This document shows, in pieces, positions 35,911-44,755 of a DNA stretch of 64,000 bases. A program made the translations under genes and the position numbers. The notes beneath the pieces are model-generated. The model saw only the letters and a list, made by a program, of their open reading frames with translations. It was not told where the DNA came from and made no database searches. Each line of letters begins with the position of its first letter. Position 1 is the stretch's first letter. This DNA comes from Adiantum capillus-veneris. Its lineage: Eukaryota; Streptophyta; Polypodiopsida; Polypodiales; Pteridaceae. The stretch is from contig CM043942.1 of NCBI GenBank assembly GCA_014529385.2, forward strand, positions 108,953,141-109,017,140. The letters run 5' to 3'.

Positions 35911-35954
<44 letters not shown>

Positions 35955-36060
35955 CCCAAGCACTCTTGTTATGCTCATTAGGAATCTATTCTAATGAAAT
36001 GCTCACTATGTTCATGTTATTTTTCACTACACACAAGTTACTAGGCCATAAAATGTTACA
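34427..36060 (+). repeat. 3' LTR of gypsy element
   Basis: Matches 28095-29691 with scattered substitutions and different microsatellite lengths (AC tract 34787-34825; CT tract about 35911-35952, longer than the 5' copy). It ends atgttaca at 36060, followed by the resumed copia frame. Confidence 0.88.
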
Positions 36061-37522
36061 AATTCAATAACTACTACAATGAGCATGGCATCAAGTCTCA
36101 CCTTATTACTGCTTAAACACCACAACAAAATGGATTTGAAGAATCTCGCAATCGAATTGTGGTAGAGTTGTCATGATGCTTGTTCAAAGCCAAGGATATG
36201 TCAGACTCCTTTTGGGCCGAAGCAATAATACCATAGTATATATCCTCAATCAAAGGTACAGAAAGACTTTGAAAGGAAAAAAACCTCAAGAAGCTTATTC
36301 TCATACGAAACCTTCCATCTCGCATTTCATAATTTATGGGTGATTTTGTTTTGCACATGTTCCCGATTCCAAAAGAACAAAGTTAGAAGCCAAAAGCAAG
36401 AAGTGTATATTTCTAGGATATAGTGAAGAGTCTAAGGCATGCAAACTCTATGATCTAGAGACAAAGAAGATAATCATTAGGTGCAATGTGGTATTTGAAG
36501 AAGGGTCACATTCGGTGGAGAAAACAAGTTCATCCAATTTCTCATTATCAAACAAAGAAATAACCCCAATTGTGCCATATCAAAGTCATGTAAAAATTGA
36601 GGAGGGGGAGTTGTCTGATGATGATAACTCAAACATAACTAACCAACCTCTTGTAGCATCACAGGCCTTCGAAACACATCATCAACATGTCTCTAATGGC
36701 TAAAATTGTGGACTCTTTAAAGGAGCCAGCCTTCATAAAAAGGCCATGGATAATCCAAAGTGGAAAGATTCAATGCAGTCAGAGTATGATAGTGTAACAA
36801 AGAACAAGACATAGGAAATAGTGGATCGGCCACCAAAAAAGAAGATCATCGGCACCAAATGGGTTTACAAAGTCAACAAACACAAATACAATGGCTCATT
36901 GAAAAAGTACAAAGAAAGGTTAGTAGCACAAAGTTTTTCACAAATTGAAGGGTCTGATGTGAGTGAAACCTTTGCTCCCACAACTTGAATGACCACTATT
37001 TGCTTTATACTTGTTCTTGCTATTGCTATCTTTTGTTGGATTGTTTTGCAAATGGATGCAGTATCGGATTTTTTGAATGGACTTCTCAAGGAGGAGGTTT
37101 ATGCAAAGCAGTCATGAGGTTTTGAGTTACCCCATTCAAAAAACAAAGGTTTGCAAGTTGAAAAAGGCTTTGTATGACCTAAAGCAGTCACCAAGAGCAC
37201 GTTTGTCAAGATAGATATGTTTTTCAAAAATATTGGCTCTAAAAGGAGTGCTTTTGATGCAAATTTATGTACTAAGAGAGAATGGAAGGCAGGTCATCGT
37301 TATCTTGTATGTAAATGACTTAATTGTCACAAGTGATCATGAAGAGCTCATCGAGCAAATCGAAAGAGTTTGAGCTCCGAGTTTGAAATAAAAAACTTAA
37401 GACTTTTACATTACTGCTTGGGGATTGAGGTTTAGCAATCCATAAAGGGAAACTTCATCTCTCAACAAAAGTATGCAACTGAAATCCTAAAATCATTTGG
37501 GATGATGGATTATGAACTTGCT
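36061..37522 (+). pseudogene. copia integrase end and reverse transcriptase, relic (continuation)
   Basis: Continues the integrase broken at 28094: NNYYNEHGIKSHLIT-TPQQN (36064-36130), then SDSFWAEAI, a DNA-integrase-to-RT linker and IGTKWVYKVNKHKYNGSLKK (about 36850-36910), SDVSETFAPTT, FCKWMQYRIF-MDFS (normally QMDVKSAFLNG), KKALYDLKQSPRA, and LLHYCLGIEV. The YVDD block is decayed to YVND-IV (about 37310). Stops and shifts throughout. It ends at about 37520 in the dispersed repeat also seen at 27.0 kb; RNase H and the LTR are missing. Confidence 0.85.
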
Positions 37523-37645
37523 CACCTTGGGGTCTGAAGCATAGTTAGCAACCCTTGCTGGGGGGTCTGGGAGGCCAGTGGTCCCCTAGGCAGGGGTTTG
37601 GGGATAGCCTCCCAGAGGAAAATTTTGAAGAAATATTGCTTCTTG
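37523..37645 (+). repeat. Dispersed repeat segment, copy 2
   Basis: Diverged copy of 26996-27165 (see there), with an extra internal GGGG-rich insertion. It cuts off the copia relic. Confidence 0.5.
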
Positions 37646-38035
37646 GCAATTGCTATGCAACTCTAGTTGTCACATTGAAGTGTCCTTGCTGAATCAACGA
37701 GAACACCTAAGTTCGTGAAAATTCTCAACAAGATCCTATTTATTCTACAATGCTTACATACTCTACTGCTAGTAGGTACTTTCAATTATCATTGTATTTG
37801 AACAAAGCTAATATCATCATCTCTGAGCATCAATTACACGCACACACAAGCTCTGTACAATCATCCAACTCTTCGTAACTCAAAAAACCAAATTAGAGCA
37901 AAGTCTCACAATGTACTTGAAATTTTAGTAAAATTGAGGCTATATGTTTTAAATTGAGGCCACACTCCATGGTGAGAATTGAATCCCCTTTGGCTACATG
38001 ATGTTTCAAAAGCGTTTTCTCCTTTAATTAGGTAA
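37646..38035. other. No recognisable gene
   Basis: AT-rich sequence without open frames or motifs that I can support. Confidence 0.45.
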
Positions 38036-38055
38036 GGGCATCACTTTTCCAAAAG

Positions 38056-38183
38056 GTAAAGGTGAGGGGCTCTAAGTGCACCCACTCTGGTTCAACTCTT
38101 GAGACATGTGGGTGTGGGTGAGTGGGTGCAATCCCATAAAACTAGTTGAAGCGAAGCTTCAAACGGCTTTAAAAAAAAGAAAA
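38056..38183 (+). mobile_element. SINE with 20-bp target duplication
   Basis: A 128-bp segment is flanked by direct repeats of 20 bases (gggcatcacttttccaaaag at 38036-38055, gggcaacacttttccaaaag at 38184-38203; one difference). It ends in an A-rich tail (ctttaaaaaaaagaaaa) and contains a B-box-like polymerase III motif ggttcaactct at 38089-38099. Target duplications of this length and an A tail are the marks of LINE-dependent retroposition. An A box is not clear (gtaaaggtgagggg at the 5' end is a weak candidate), so the head may be truncated. No coding capacity, as expected. Confidence 0.8.
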
Positions 38184-38203
38184 GGGCAACACTTTTCCAA
38201 AAG

Positions 38204-38919
38204 TTTCTACTTCTTGTGAGGAGTACCAAATGAATTTTAAATTGTTAGGTTGCCAAATTTCTTGTATTGCACACGAAAAGGCTTGAATGTGCAAGACTAC
38301 TACTATTAAGTAGATTGTCTTTTAGATTGTACTAAAATCCATTCGAACTTGTTTGGAGTAAATAGAGGTTTTCTATCCATCTCTCTAATATTCTTGATAC
38401 ATAGTGGGAATCAGCTCTTAGAAAAAGTAGACCAAACGACTCAAATCAAAGGGTGAACAGACTAAGGTTGCTTACACACCACCCACCCAAATTGGGTGAG
38501 CAAGCGTAGAAGCCAGTTGGCATATGCTCATTCGCAATGCGAAAAGGTTAGTGGACAAGAACTTGGGTAGCGACGAACCTCTGCGCAAGCTCGGGTGATG
38601 GTTGAGCTTCCACCAAAACATATATAGTGTGATGTCGAACCAATATGCTACAAAACTGTTCGAATATGTTTTGCATTTATGAGATGAGTACTATTTGGTG
38701 TGTAATGCATGCCCGCACGTCCCCAAAAGTGACAAGCAAGCTTCAGTTTAGCCCCAGGGGCTCCCACACACTTTTCTTTTGAATGGTGGGTTGTCTCATG
38801 GTGTCACAAAGTGACGTTAATAAAACGTTGGCCTTGACCAACGTGCATCCAAGTGATAGGTGTTATGCGTCTCATGTTGGTTGTTAAAGCTCGAAACATA
38901 TGAATCTGCCATGCACATC
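38204..38919. other. No recognisable gene
   Basis: Non-coding stretch between two SINEs. It may hold further dispersed repeats; no open frame or motif supported. Confidence 0.4.
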
Positions 38920-39138
38920 TTTTTTTTTTATAAAGAGAGATACCTATAACTTGAAATTGCAACTCACACTCGACTTCGTGAGGTGGAGCATCTCAGCCCG
39001 ATAAGGTAGGTCAACCCATCATATAGACTTGGGGAACAACCCCTAAGGGCTACGTGTCACACGAGCTGTCAAGGGGGTTTGAACTCAAGACCTAGGACAC
39101 AACATGCTCTTGCTCTATCATCTGAGCTATCACTCGTT
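38920..39138 (-). mobile_element. tRNA-derived SINE, minus strand
   Basis: Read on the minus strand, the head is tRNA-like: a D-arm/A box gatagctcagatgatagagc (complement of about 39112-39131) and a B box gagttcaaaccc (complement of about 39077-39088), spaced as in a tRNA. A body of about 130 bases follows and the element ends in an A-rich tail (complement of ttttttttta at 38921-38930). The order of internal promoter, body and A tail fits a SINE transcribed by RNA polymerase III. I found no clear target duplication, so it may be old. Its 5' end lies just upstream of the PPR reading frame. Confidence 0.75.
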
Positions 39139-39148
39139 GACTCTTTGA

Positions 39149-41728
39149 GGGTCAAGGAAACTTGGCAGGGCAGGTCAAATTTTTGAGGATGGCCAAGGTG
39201 AAAGAAACTTGGCCGAGCGCGTGAGGCTGGGCCTTCGACAAGGGCCATCTAGGCTGGGCCGGCCTCAATGTGTATCCAGCCTAAATCAGAAGCAGACCAG
39301 CAGTCACCAAGCAGACTCAAATTGTAGGCTGCAAACTGAAATTAAAGGGCGGAAAATTTTGTCAAGCAGGCTGCACCCGAACACGCATTTCCACAGCTCC
39401 GCTATTTGGGAAGCAGGTTTCGCGCTCACGGCGAAGCAGCTCCATCCCCCTGAGAAAATAATGAGACTTTCACTCATGAACTCACTAAAAGCCTGTGCTA
39501 AGAAGAAGGATTTGTACCAAGGGAGCAAGATACATGCTGATGTTCGTGCCAGTGGGCTACTTGAGAAGGACCCATGCTTAGGGAACACGTTGATCAGTAT
39601 GTATGCCAAGTGCGGTGCACTTGTAAGAGCACAACAAGTCTTCGCCGAGCTCCCTGTTCGGAATGTCGTCTCTTGGACTGCACTTATTGCAGGGTATGTT
39701 AAGCATGGGCAGGGCCAGGAAGCGCTAGACTGTTTCCATCAGATGCGTAGCCAGGGCTTCTCCACAGATGCGATCACCTATGCTTGCATTTTGAAGGCAT
39801 GTGGCATTACAAAAGACCTGGAAGTAGGCAAACAAATCCATGATGAGATTGTTAGTCAAGGGCAGTTGAAAAACCACGTTATGCTTGGTGGAGCTTTGGT
39901 CGACATGTATGCCAAATGTGGTGTTCTTTTGAAAGCCCAAAATGTTTTTGATGCGCTGCCCATGCGCAATGCGGTCTCTTGGAATGCATTGATTGCAGGG
40001 TACAGCCAACAGGGGCGGGGTCAGGAAGCGCTGGGCTGTTTTCAGCAAATGCGGAGCCATGGCTTCTCTCCAACTGCAATCACATATGCTTGTGTTTTGA
40101 AGGCATGTGGCATTTTGCAAGATGTTGACGTAGGCCAACAAATTCATGATGAGATTTTTAGTCAGGGGTTGTTAGAAAACAACGCCGTGCTTGGAGGAGC
40201 TTTGGTCGATATGTATGTCAAATGTGGTGTACTTTCGAAAGCACAAAAGGTTTTTGATGCGCTTCCTGTCCAGGATGTGGTCTCTTGGACTGCACTTATT
40301 GTAGGGTATGTCCAACATGGGCAGGGCCAAGAAGCACTAGGTTGTTTCCATCGGATGCAGAGCCAGGGGTTCTCTCCAGATGCAATTACCTATGCATGCG
40401 TTCTGAAGGCATGTGGCATTGTGCAAGACGCTGACGTGGGGAAACAAATTCATGATGAGATTGTTAGTCAAGGGCTGTTGAAAAACCACGTCGTGCTCGG
40501 CGGAGCTTTGGTCGACATGTATGCCAAATGTGGCAAACTTTTGAAAGCACAAAAAGTTTTTGATGTGCTTCCTCTGCGCAATGCTATTTCCTGGAATGCA
40601 TTGATTGCAGGATATGCCCAACAAGGGCAGGGCCAGGAAGCTTTGGGCTGTTTTTTGAGAATGCGGAATCAGGGCTTCTCTCCAACCGTGATCACATATG
40701 CTTGCGTTTTGAGGGCATGTGGCATTGTGCAAGACATTGACGAAGGCAAAAGGATTCATGATGAGATTGTAAGTCTAGGGCTGTTAAAAAATAACGTCGT
40801 GCTTGCCGGAGCTTTGGTCAACATGTATGCCAAATGTGGTCTACTTTTGAAAGCGCAAGAAGTTTTTGACGCGCTTCCTATCCGTGATGTGCTCTCTTGG
40901 AATGCTTTGATTGCAGGGTATGGTGAACAGGGGCAGGGTGAGGAAGCACTTGACTGTTTTAAGCAAATGCGGAGGCACGGCTTTTTTCCAGATGAGGTCA
41001 CGTATGCTTGCGTTTTGAAGGCATGTGGCATTGTGCAAGATGTTGACATGGGCAAACAAATTCATGATGAGATTGTTAGTCAAGGTTTGTTGAAAAATGT
41101 CGTGCTTGGTGGAGCTTTGGTTGACATGTATGCCAAATGTGGTGTACTTTTGAAAGCACAAAAAGTCTTTGACGCACTACCTGTGCGCAATGCGGTCTCT
41201 TGGACTGCATTGATTGCAGGATACGCCCAACAGGGACGGGCCAAGGAAGCTCTGGGCTGTTTTCAACGAATGCAGAGTGAGGGTTTCTCTCCAAATGTAG
41301 TCTCGTGGAATGCACTTATAGGAGGATATGCCCAGCAAGGGCTGGCCAACGAAGCTCTGCACACTTTTCAATGGATGCAACAAGGGGGCATCACCCCAGA
41401 TGCAATCACTTTTCTTAATGTGCTCAATGCATGTAGTCACTCGGGTTTGGTAGAAGAGGGCCAAATGTATTTTGACAACATGAGGAAAAAATATGGCATT
41501 GCACCAAACAAAGAACATTACACTTGCATGGTTGATCTTTTTGGACGTGCAAGGCTTTTTGACAAGGCTATGAGAGTAATTAAGATGCCATCGTTTGACG
41601 ATCATCATCTTCCGGTTTGGTCTGCTCTTCTAGGTGCTTGTCAAAAATGGGGAAATGTGAAGCTTGGAAGGTTTGCGTTTACGCAGCTGCTGGCATGTAA
41701 GAGGAGGCAGACATTGTTGGATGCATGA
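39149..41728 (+). CDS. PLS-class pentatricopeptide repeat protein
   Basis: PPR proteins bind organellar RNA one base per repeat and act in chloroplast or mitochondrial RNA editing, splicing and stability. The frame is open from 39149; the first in-frame ATG is at 39461 (755 residues to the TGA at 41726-41728). Upstream codons include HSSAIWEAGFALTAKQLHPP, which look coding, so an upstream exon or lost start is possible. From 39530 six units of about 102 residues (306 bases) follow, starting at 39530, 39836, 40142, 40448, 40754 and 41060, each with IHDEIVSQGLL, ALVDMYAKCG, AQKVFDALP, SW(N/T)ALIAGY and TYACVLKACG. Then come ITPDAITFLNVLNACSHSGL, YTCMVDLFGRA and LPVWSALLGACQKWGNVKLG, the start of the E region. 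E+ and DYW domains are absent. No intron is seen in the repeat part. Function and target cannot be named. Confidence 0.85.
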   Translation, partial: GSRKLGRAGQIFEDGQGERNLAERVRLGLRQGPSRLGRPQCVSSLNQKQTSSHQADSNCRLQTEIKGRKILSSRLHPNTHFHSSAIWEAGFALTAKQLHPPEKIMRLSLMNSLKACAKKKDLYQGSKIHADVRASGLLEKDPCLGNTLISMYAKCGALVRAQQVFAELPVRNVVSWTALIAGYVKHGQGQEALDCFHQMRSQGFSTDAITYACILKACGITKDLEVGKQIHDEIVSQGQLKNHVMLGGALVDMYAKCGVLLKAQNVFDALPMRNAVSWNALIAGYSQQGRGQEALGCFQQMRSHGFSPTAITYACVLKACGILQDVDVGQQIHDEIFSQGLLENNAVLGGALVDMYVKCGVLSKAQKVFDALPVQDVVSWTALIVGYVQHGQGQEALGCFHRMQSQGFSPDAITYACVLKACGIVQDADVGKQIHDEIVSQGLLKNHVVLGGALVDMYAKCGKLLKAQKVFDVLPLRNAISWNALIAGYAQQGQGQEALGCFLRMRNQGFSPTVITYACVLRACGIVQDIDEGKRIHDEIVSLGLLKNNVVLAGALVNMYAKCGLLLKAQEVFDALPIRDVLSWNALIAGYGEQGQGEEALDCFKQMRRHGFFPDEVTYACVLKACGIVQDVDMGKQIHDEIVSQGLLKNVVLGGALVDMYAKCGVLLKAQKVFDALPVRNAVSWTALIAGYAQQGRAKEALGCFQRMQSEGFSPNVVSWNALIGGYAQQGLANEALHTFQWMQQGGITPDAITFLNVLNACSHSGLVEEGQMYFDNMRKKYGIAPNKEHYTCMVDLFGRARLFDKAMRVIKMPSFDDHHLPVWSALLGACQKWGNVKLGRFAFTQLLACKRRQTLLDA
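39530..41362 (+). repeat. In-gene tandem array, 306-bp unit, six copies
   Basis: Six nearly uniform units encode the PPR triplets. Each lies 306 bases after the previous one; the sixth has lost one codon (KNVVLG in place of KNHVVLG). Units alternate between SWTALIAGYVxHG and SWNALIAGYxQQG forms, which suggests that double units were duplicated or converted. Because the DNA is similar as well as the protein, homogenisation by unequal crossing over or gene conversion is likely. Confidence 0.9.
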
Positions 41729-41768
41729 GAGTGGTCTGGAAGCAGAAGCCAGGATGCTGCTGCTGTTG
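41696..41768 (+). pseudogene. Out-of-frame remnant of the PPR E motif
   Basis: Beyond VKLGRFAFTQLLA the main frame reads CKRRQTLLDA and stops. In another frame the same bases read EEADIVGCMRVVWKQKPGC, which matches the expected end of the E motif (EEAxxIxxMRV...WKxPGCSW). About 20 residues that normally stand between the two are missing. A deletion with a frameshift therefore seems to have truncated the gene. Confidence 0.6.
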
Positions 41769-41965
41769 AGTTGATGCAAGTAAAAATGCTATTCGTGTTT
41801 TGGGATACTTAGCATTCACAAAGCAGAACAGTCTGTTCCACGAAGCTGCAAGATTTTGAACTCAAATCGTCCCAACAAGCCTATCCCTTAGATTTGCATT
41901 GGGTCTCACAAAAAGGTTTTGCTTTTTCAGCAAGTGCAAAGTTGGCCAATGCTTGTGAGGATTGC
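41769..41965. other. 3' flank of the PPR gene
   Basis: Non-coding; ends at the insertion point of the LTR element (target duplication attgc at 41961-41965). Confidence 0.4.
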
Positions 41966-41980
41966 TGTGAGAGTGCGCGC

Positions 41981-42035
<55 letters not shown>

Positions 42036-42341
42036 CGATCAGCCCCCCATGACTACCATGAGCCGAAGACCCTCAGTACAATCAGTATGATCTCTGTGAC
42101 ATGAGAGATGTGGAAGTGGGTACCCCATAAATAGGTGCCCAAGGGGAGATAGGGCAAGGCCTGATAAAAATTCCCACGACCCAACAGAAAAATGATATAT
42201 GGAAATATATGTGGGCGCTTGGACAAAAGGTGGGCGGCCGGTCCCAAACTCGAGTGGCCAAACCAGGCACAGCCTGGAGATATACTAGCCGTACATGTAT
42301 GCCCTAGACTTGTGAAGCAGCAGAGTGGTGTAAGTCTAACA
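41966..42341 (-). repeat. 3' LTR (element sense) of the minus-strand element
   Basis: About 376 bases, including a GT tract then a GA tract (41980-42031). Shares gatcagccccccatgactac, catgagccgaagac, cagaaaaatgatatatggaa and agtggtgtaagtctaaca with the right LTR, but lacks the 320-bp insertion. On the minus strand a TATA-like ctatttatgggg (complement of about 42122-42133) may be the promoter. Confidence 0.85.
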
Positions 42342-42353
42342 CCCCCTCTCAAC

Positions 42354-44220
42354 ATCAGATGCTGAACAAACCACATGAAGCCGAAGATGTGAGGCAATTG
42401 ATGATGATGTTTGCTACGATGTCCACTGAAGGATACTCCATGAGTGTAGCAGTAGTATGGGGTGTCACAACCGCCAAGAAATCTCCGTGGAAAGATGCTG
42501 TCACGAGCAGTGTAGCAAATTGCTGTACTCCGCCAAGATACTGCGTGAACGTCCCGAACTGAGTGTGAAAACAACTCCTTGTCGGAAAAGAAGTGCCAAT
42601 AGACCTGCAAGTGTCCTGCCCAATAGGATCTATGGTGTCTATAGTCAAACCATCAGGTGAACATGGGAAAGCCCAGGAACCGTCATCAGTATGCACAGAA
42701 GCCTATCAATGCATGAACTTGTAACCCAATGTGGTTAGGTGGCTAAGTTGTGAAAAACTCGAGGAAGGCCAGATGTAGCAATCTGCGTCGTAAATGTCCT
42801 CCGAAATAAGGAAAGCGAGACTAAACAGTGTACACTGTAGAAGCTAGCATAAGCTGTAGCAATCATCGATAAACCGCACGGACCACGATCGGATGGTGTC
42901 CTGTCAATAGGTAGGGTAATCTAAGATGAAAGGAAAGCCAGACTCAACAGTCTGTGTTGTGAAGGGTCTCTGGGAAGAGGTGTGGTCAAACCAAGCTGTA
43001 TGCACCGTGATCATTTTGTATGAATAAGGGAAGTCAGACTTAGCAGTCTGCATTGTGAATAACATCTAAGAAGAGGAAGGCTAGACCAACATGTCTGTGT
43101 CACTTGCTTGTATCTCCTGCCACCAATCCTCCTGTGTCAACCAAAACAGAATCCGTGTCAACAACGCCACCAATCCGCATCTTGGTGTGGCTCTCAATGT
43201 AAATGAGTTGGGAGTGGCCTACTGCCCAGGTTGGAGGGTGTGGCTCTCAATGTAAATGAGCTAGGAGTGGCCTACTGCCCAGGTCGGAGGGTGTGGCTCT
43301 CAATGTAAATGAGCTGGGAGTGGCCTACTGCCCAAGCCGGAGGGTAAGTCTATTGTAAGGGTACCAAGGTTGAGTGTTAGCAACTCTGAAGGTAGCAATC
43401 CAAATGATCAGGAGTGTAGAAGAGCAATTGCACTACCATCCAAGCCAAGCTCCGGGTGACTCCGGTTGTAGTCGCGTGATGGCGTGATCTTCCGCATCTT
43501 GCAGGTAAACTCTCCAAGAGAGTCTAAAGCACTGAAGTCCCACTTGAGTCTAAAGGTCCAAGCAATGAACCTGTCCAAGAAGAGATTAAAGATCCTCTCC
43601 CTAAGTCCGTGTAGATGCTCCTGTGTAAGCAAGTGGTTTGACGTGTCGAGGTCAAGTGGTAAGTGTGTGTCCACCGAAGATGGTGGTGTCTCTCTGGGAA
43701 TGTCATGATCCCATATGCCATGGGCATGGCCATATCTCGTGTGAACTCCTCTGATGAGTGCATAGGTGTGTCCATAGCAAACCACAAGCAGCAAACCACA
43801 AGTCACCACTCCCTTTGGAGTGTGCAACCTCGAATGATGGTTGGGATGAATGGATCTCCCAAATCATAAGCCATTAGATTATCAAGCCGATATCGAAGAT
43901 ATCGTGTATTGCAGCAGCCACTGAGAGACCTCATGGACCACCACTAGATGGTGTCCTTGTAGGAAGTAACTTCATCCTCTGTTAAAAAAAAGCACAAGCC
44001 AAGAGGTCCCAAAAATGTAATTGCGAGGTGAAGGAAACGTCGTCGTCCAACGATTTTTAGTGTGCTCGTACGGTCTGGGCATGGTCCCGAGCGGTGCAGA
44101 GGGTCTGGGGATGGTGGTGAATCAATGTCACCGCCCCAAATGGGCTTAAAACAGAGAAAACAGCTAATGGCTGAAATCTAAGCAGATGAAGAGGATTTGT
44201 TGTTGGTAAGGCACCGGATG
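42354..44220 (-). other. Interior of the non-autonomous LTR element
   Basis: No protein domain recognised on either strand. The region is full of diverged short repeats: phrases like agccagactcaacagtctgt and agtcagacttagcagtctgc occur around 42768, 42950 and 43028. The longest minus-strand frame (43408-43827, 139 residues) resembles nothing I know. It could be a transduced or decayed sequence. Confidence 0.5.
43185..43343. repeat. 53-bp tandem repeat, three copies
   Basis: Copies start at 43185, 43238 and 43291, each reading gtgtggctctcaatgtaaat, gag(t/c)t(g/a)ggagtggcc and tactgccca with one to four differences, so the expansion is recent. Confidence 0.97.
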
Positions 44221-44572
44221 CAGAACCGATTGGGTGAGGGCAAGATCTGTAGAGGGCTGATGTTGGCGCTGCCCCTTCTTATGTAAAAACGCTGTAGCCT
44301 GGCGAAAAACGCAGATAGGGTGGGGTGGTTTTCCGCCACAAAAGAGGCCAAAAAGTGGGGCGTTTGCTGCCAAAAGCAAAAACACTGGTCTGAGTTGCAA
44401 AAACGTAGGTGGAGGGCGGTGCTCCGCGATGAAAAAGTCCAAATTTCGCCGCTTCCCTGGCTTTTTACAAAACGCTGGCAAATTTTGCTTCAATTGCAGA
44501 AACACTGACTATTGTTGATTGCTTGGGAAGAGTACCTGTGGAGATGCGCCTTGGAACACGACAGAGCCTGAA

Positions 44573-44585
44573 GCTGTTGATACCA
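44573..44585 (-). promoter_or_regulatory. Primer-site-like motif
   Basis: The complement reads TGGTATCAACAGC, adjacent to an LTR edge (TGTGAGAGTG at 44586). It matches the first 8 bases of the Met-type site TGGTATCAGAGC and then differs, so another tRNA may prime. It is duplicated at 45688-45700. Confidence 0.55.
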
Positions 44586-44605
44586 TGTGAGAGTGCACGT
44601 GTGCA

Positions 44606-44608
44606 GAG

Positions 44609-44649
<41 letters not shown>

Positions 44650-44724
44650 CACAAACGCAAGACATAGGAAGAGGGGGCTATCAGCCCCCCATGACTACCA
44701 TGAGCCGAAGACTCTCAGTACAAT

Positions 44725-44755
<31 letters not shown>

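Larger units (their letters stand above)
28095..36060 (+). mobile_element. Ty3/gypsy chromovirus-like element inserted in copia integrase
   Basis: About 8 kb with 1.6-kb LTRs at both ends, a Met primer site after the first, and gag, protease, reverse transcriptase, RNase H, integrase and a chromodomain-like tail in the gypsy order. It splits a copia integrase frame: the left flank ends catttcaata and the right flank starts aattcaataac, so ttcaa(ta) is the likely target duplication. The interior has stops in gag and at least four frame breaks in pol, so the element is not autonomous now. The two LTRs are closely similar, including their internal microsatellites. Confidence 0.93.

Noticed and set aside
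39209-39211. TTG as start of an 839-residue PPR protein
   Set aside because: A TTG start is not expected in a plant nuclear gene; the first in-frame ATG is 39461, with the upstream part treated as a possible exon continuation.
39304-41608. Minus-strand frames of 79-143 residues opposite the PPR gene
   Set aside because: They are shadows of the repetitive PPR coding strand, repeating with the same 306-base period.
43408-43827. 139-residue minus-strand frame in the non-autonomous LTR element as a gag
   Set aside because: No zinc knuckle, no capsid-like Trp/Phe pattern, and no similarity that I can name.
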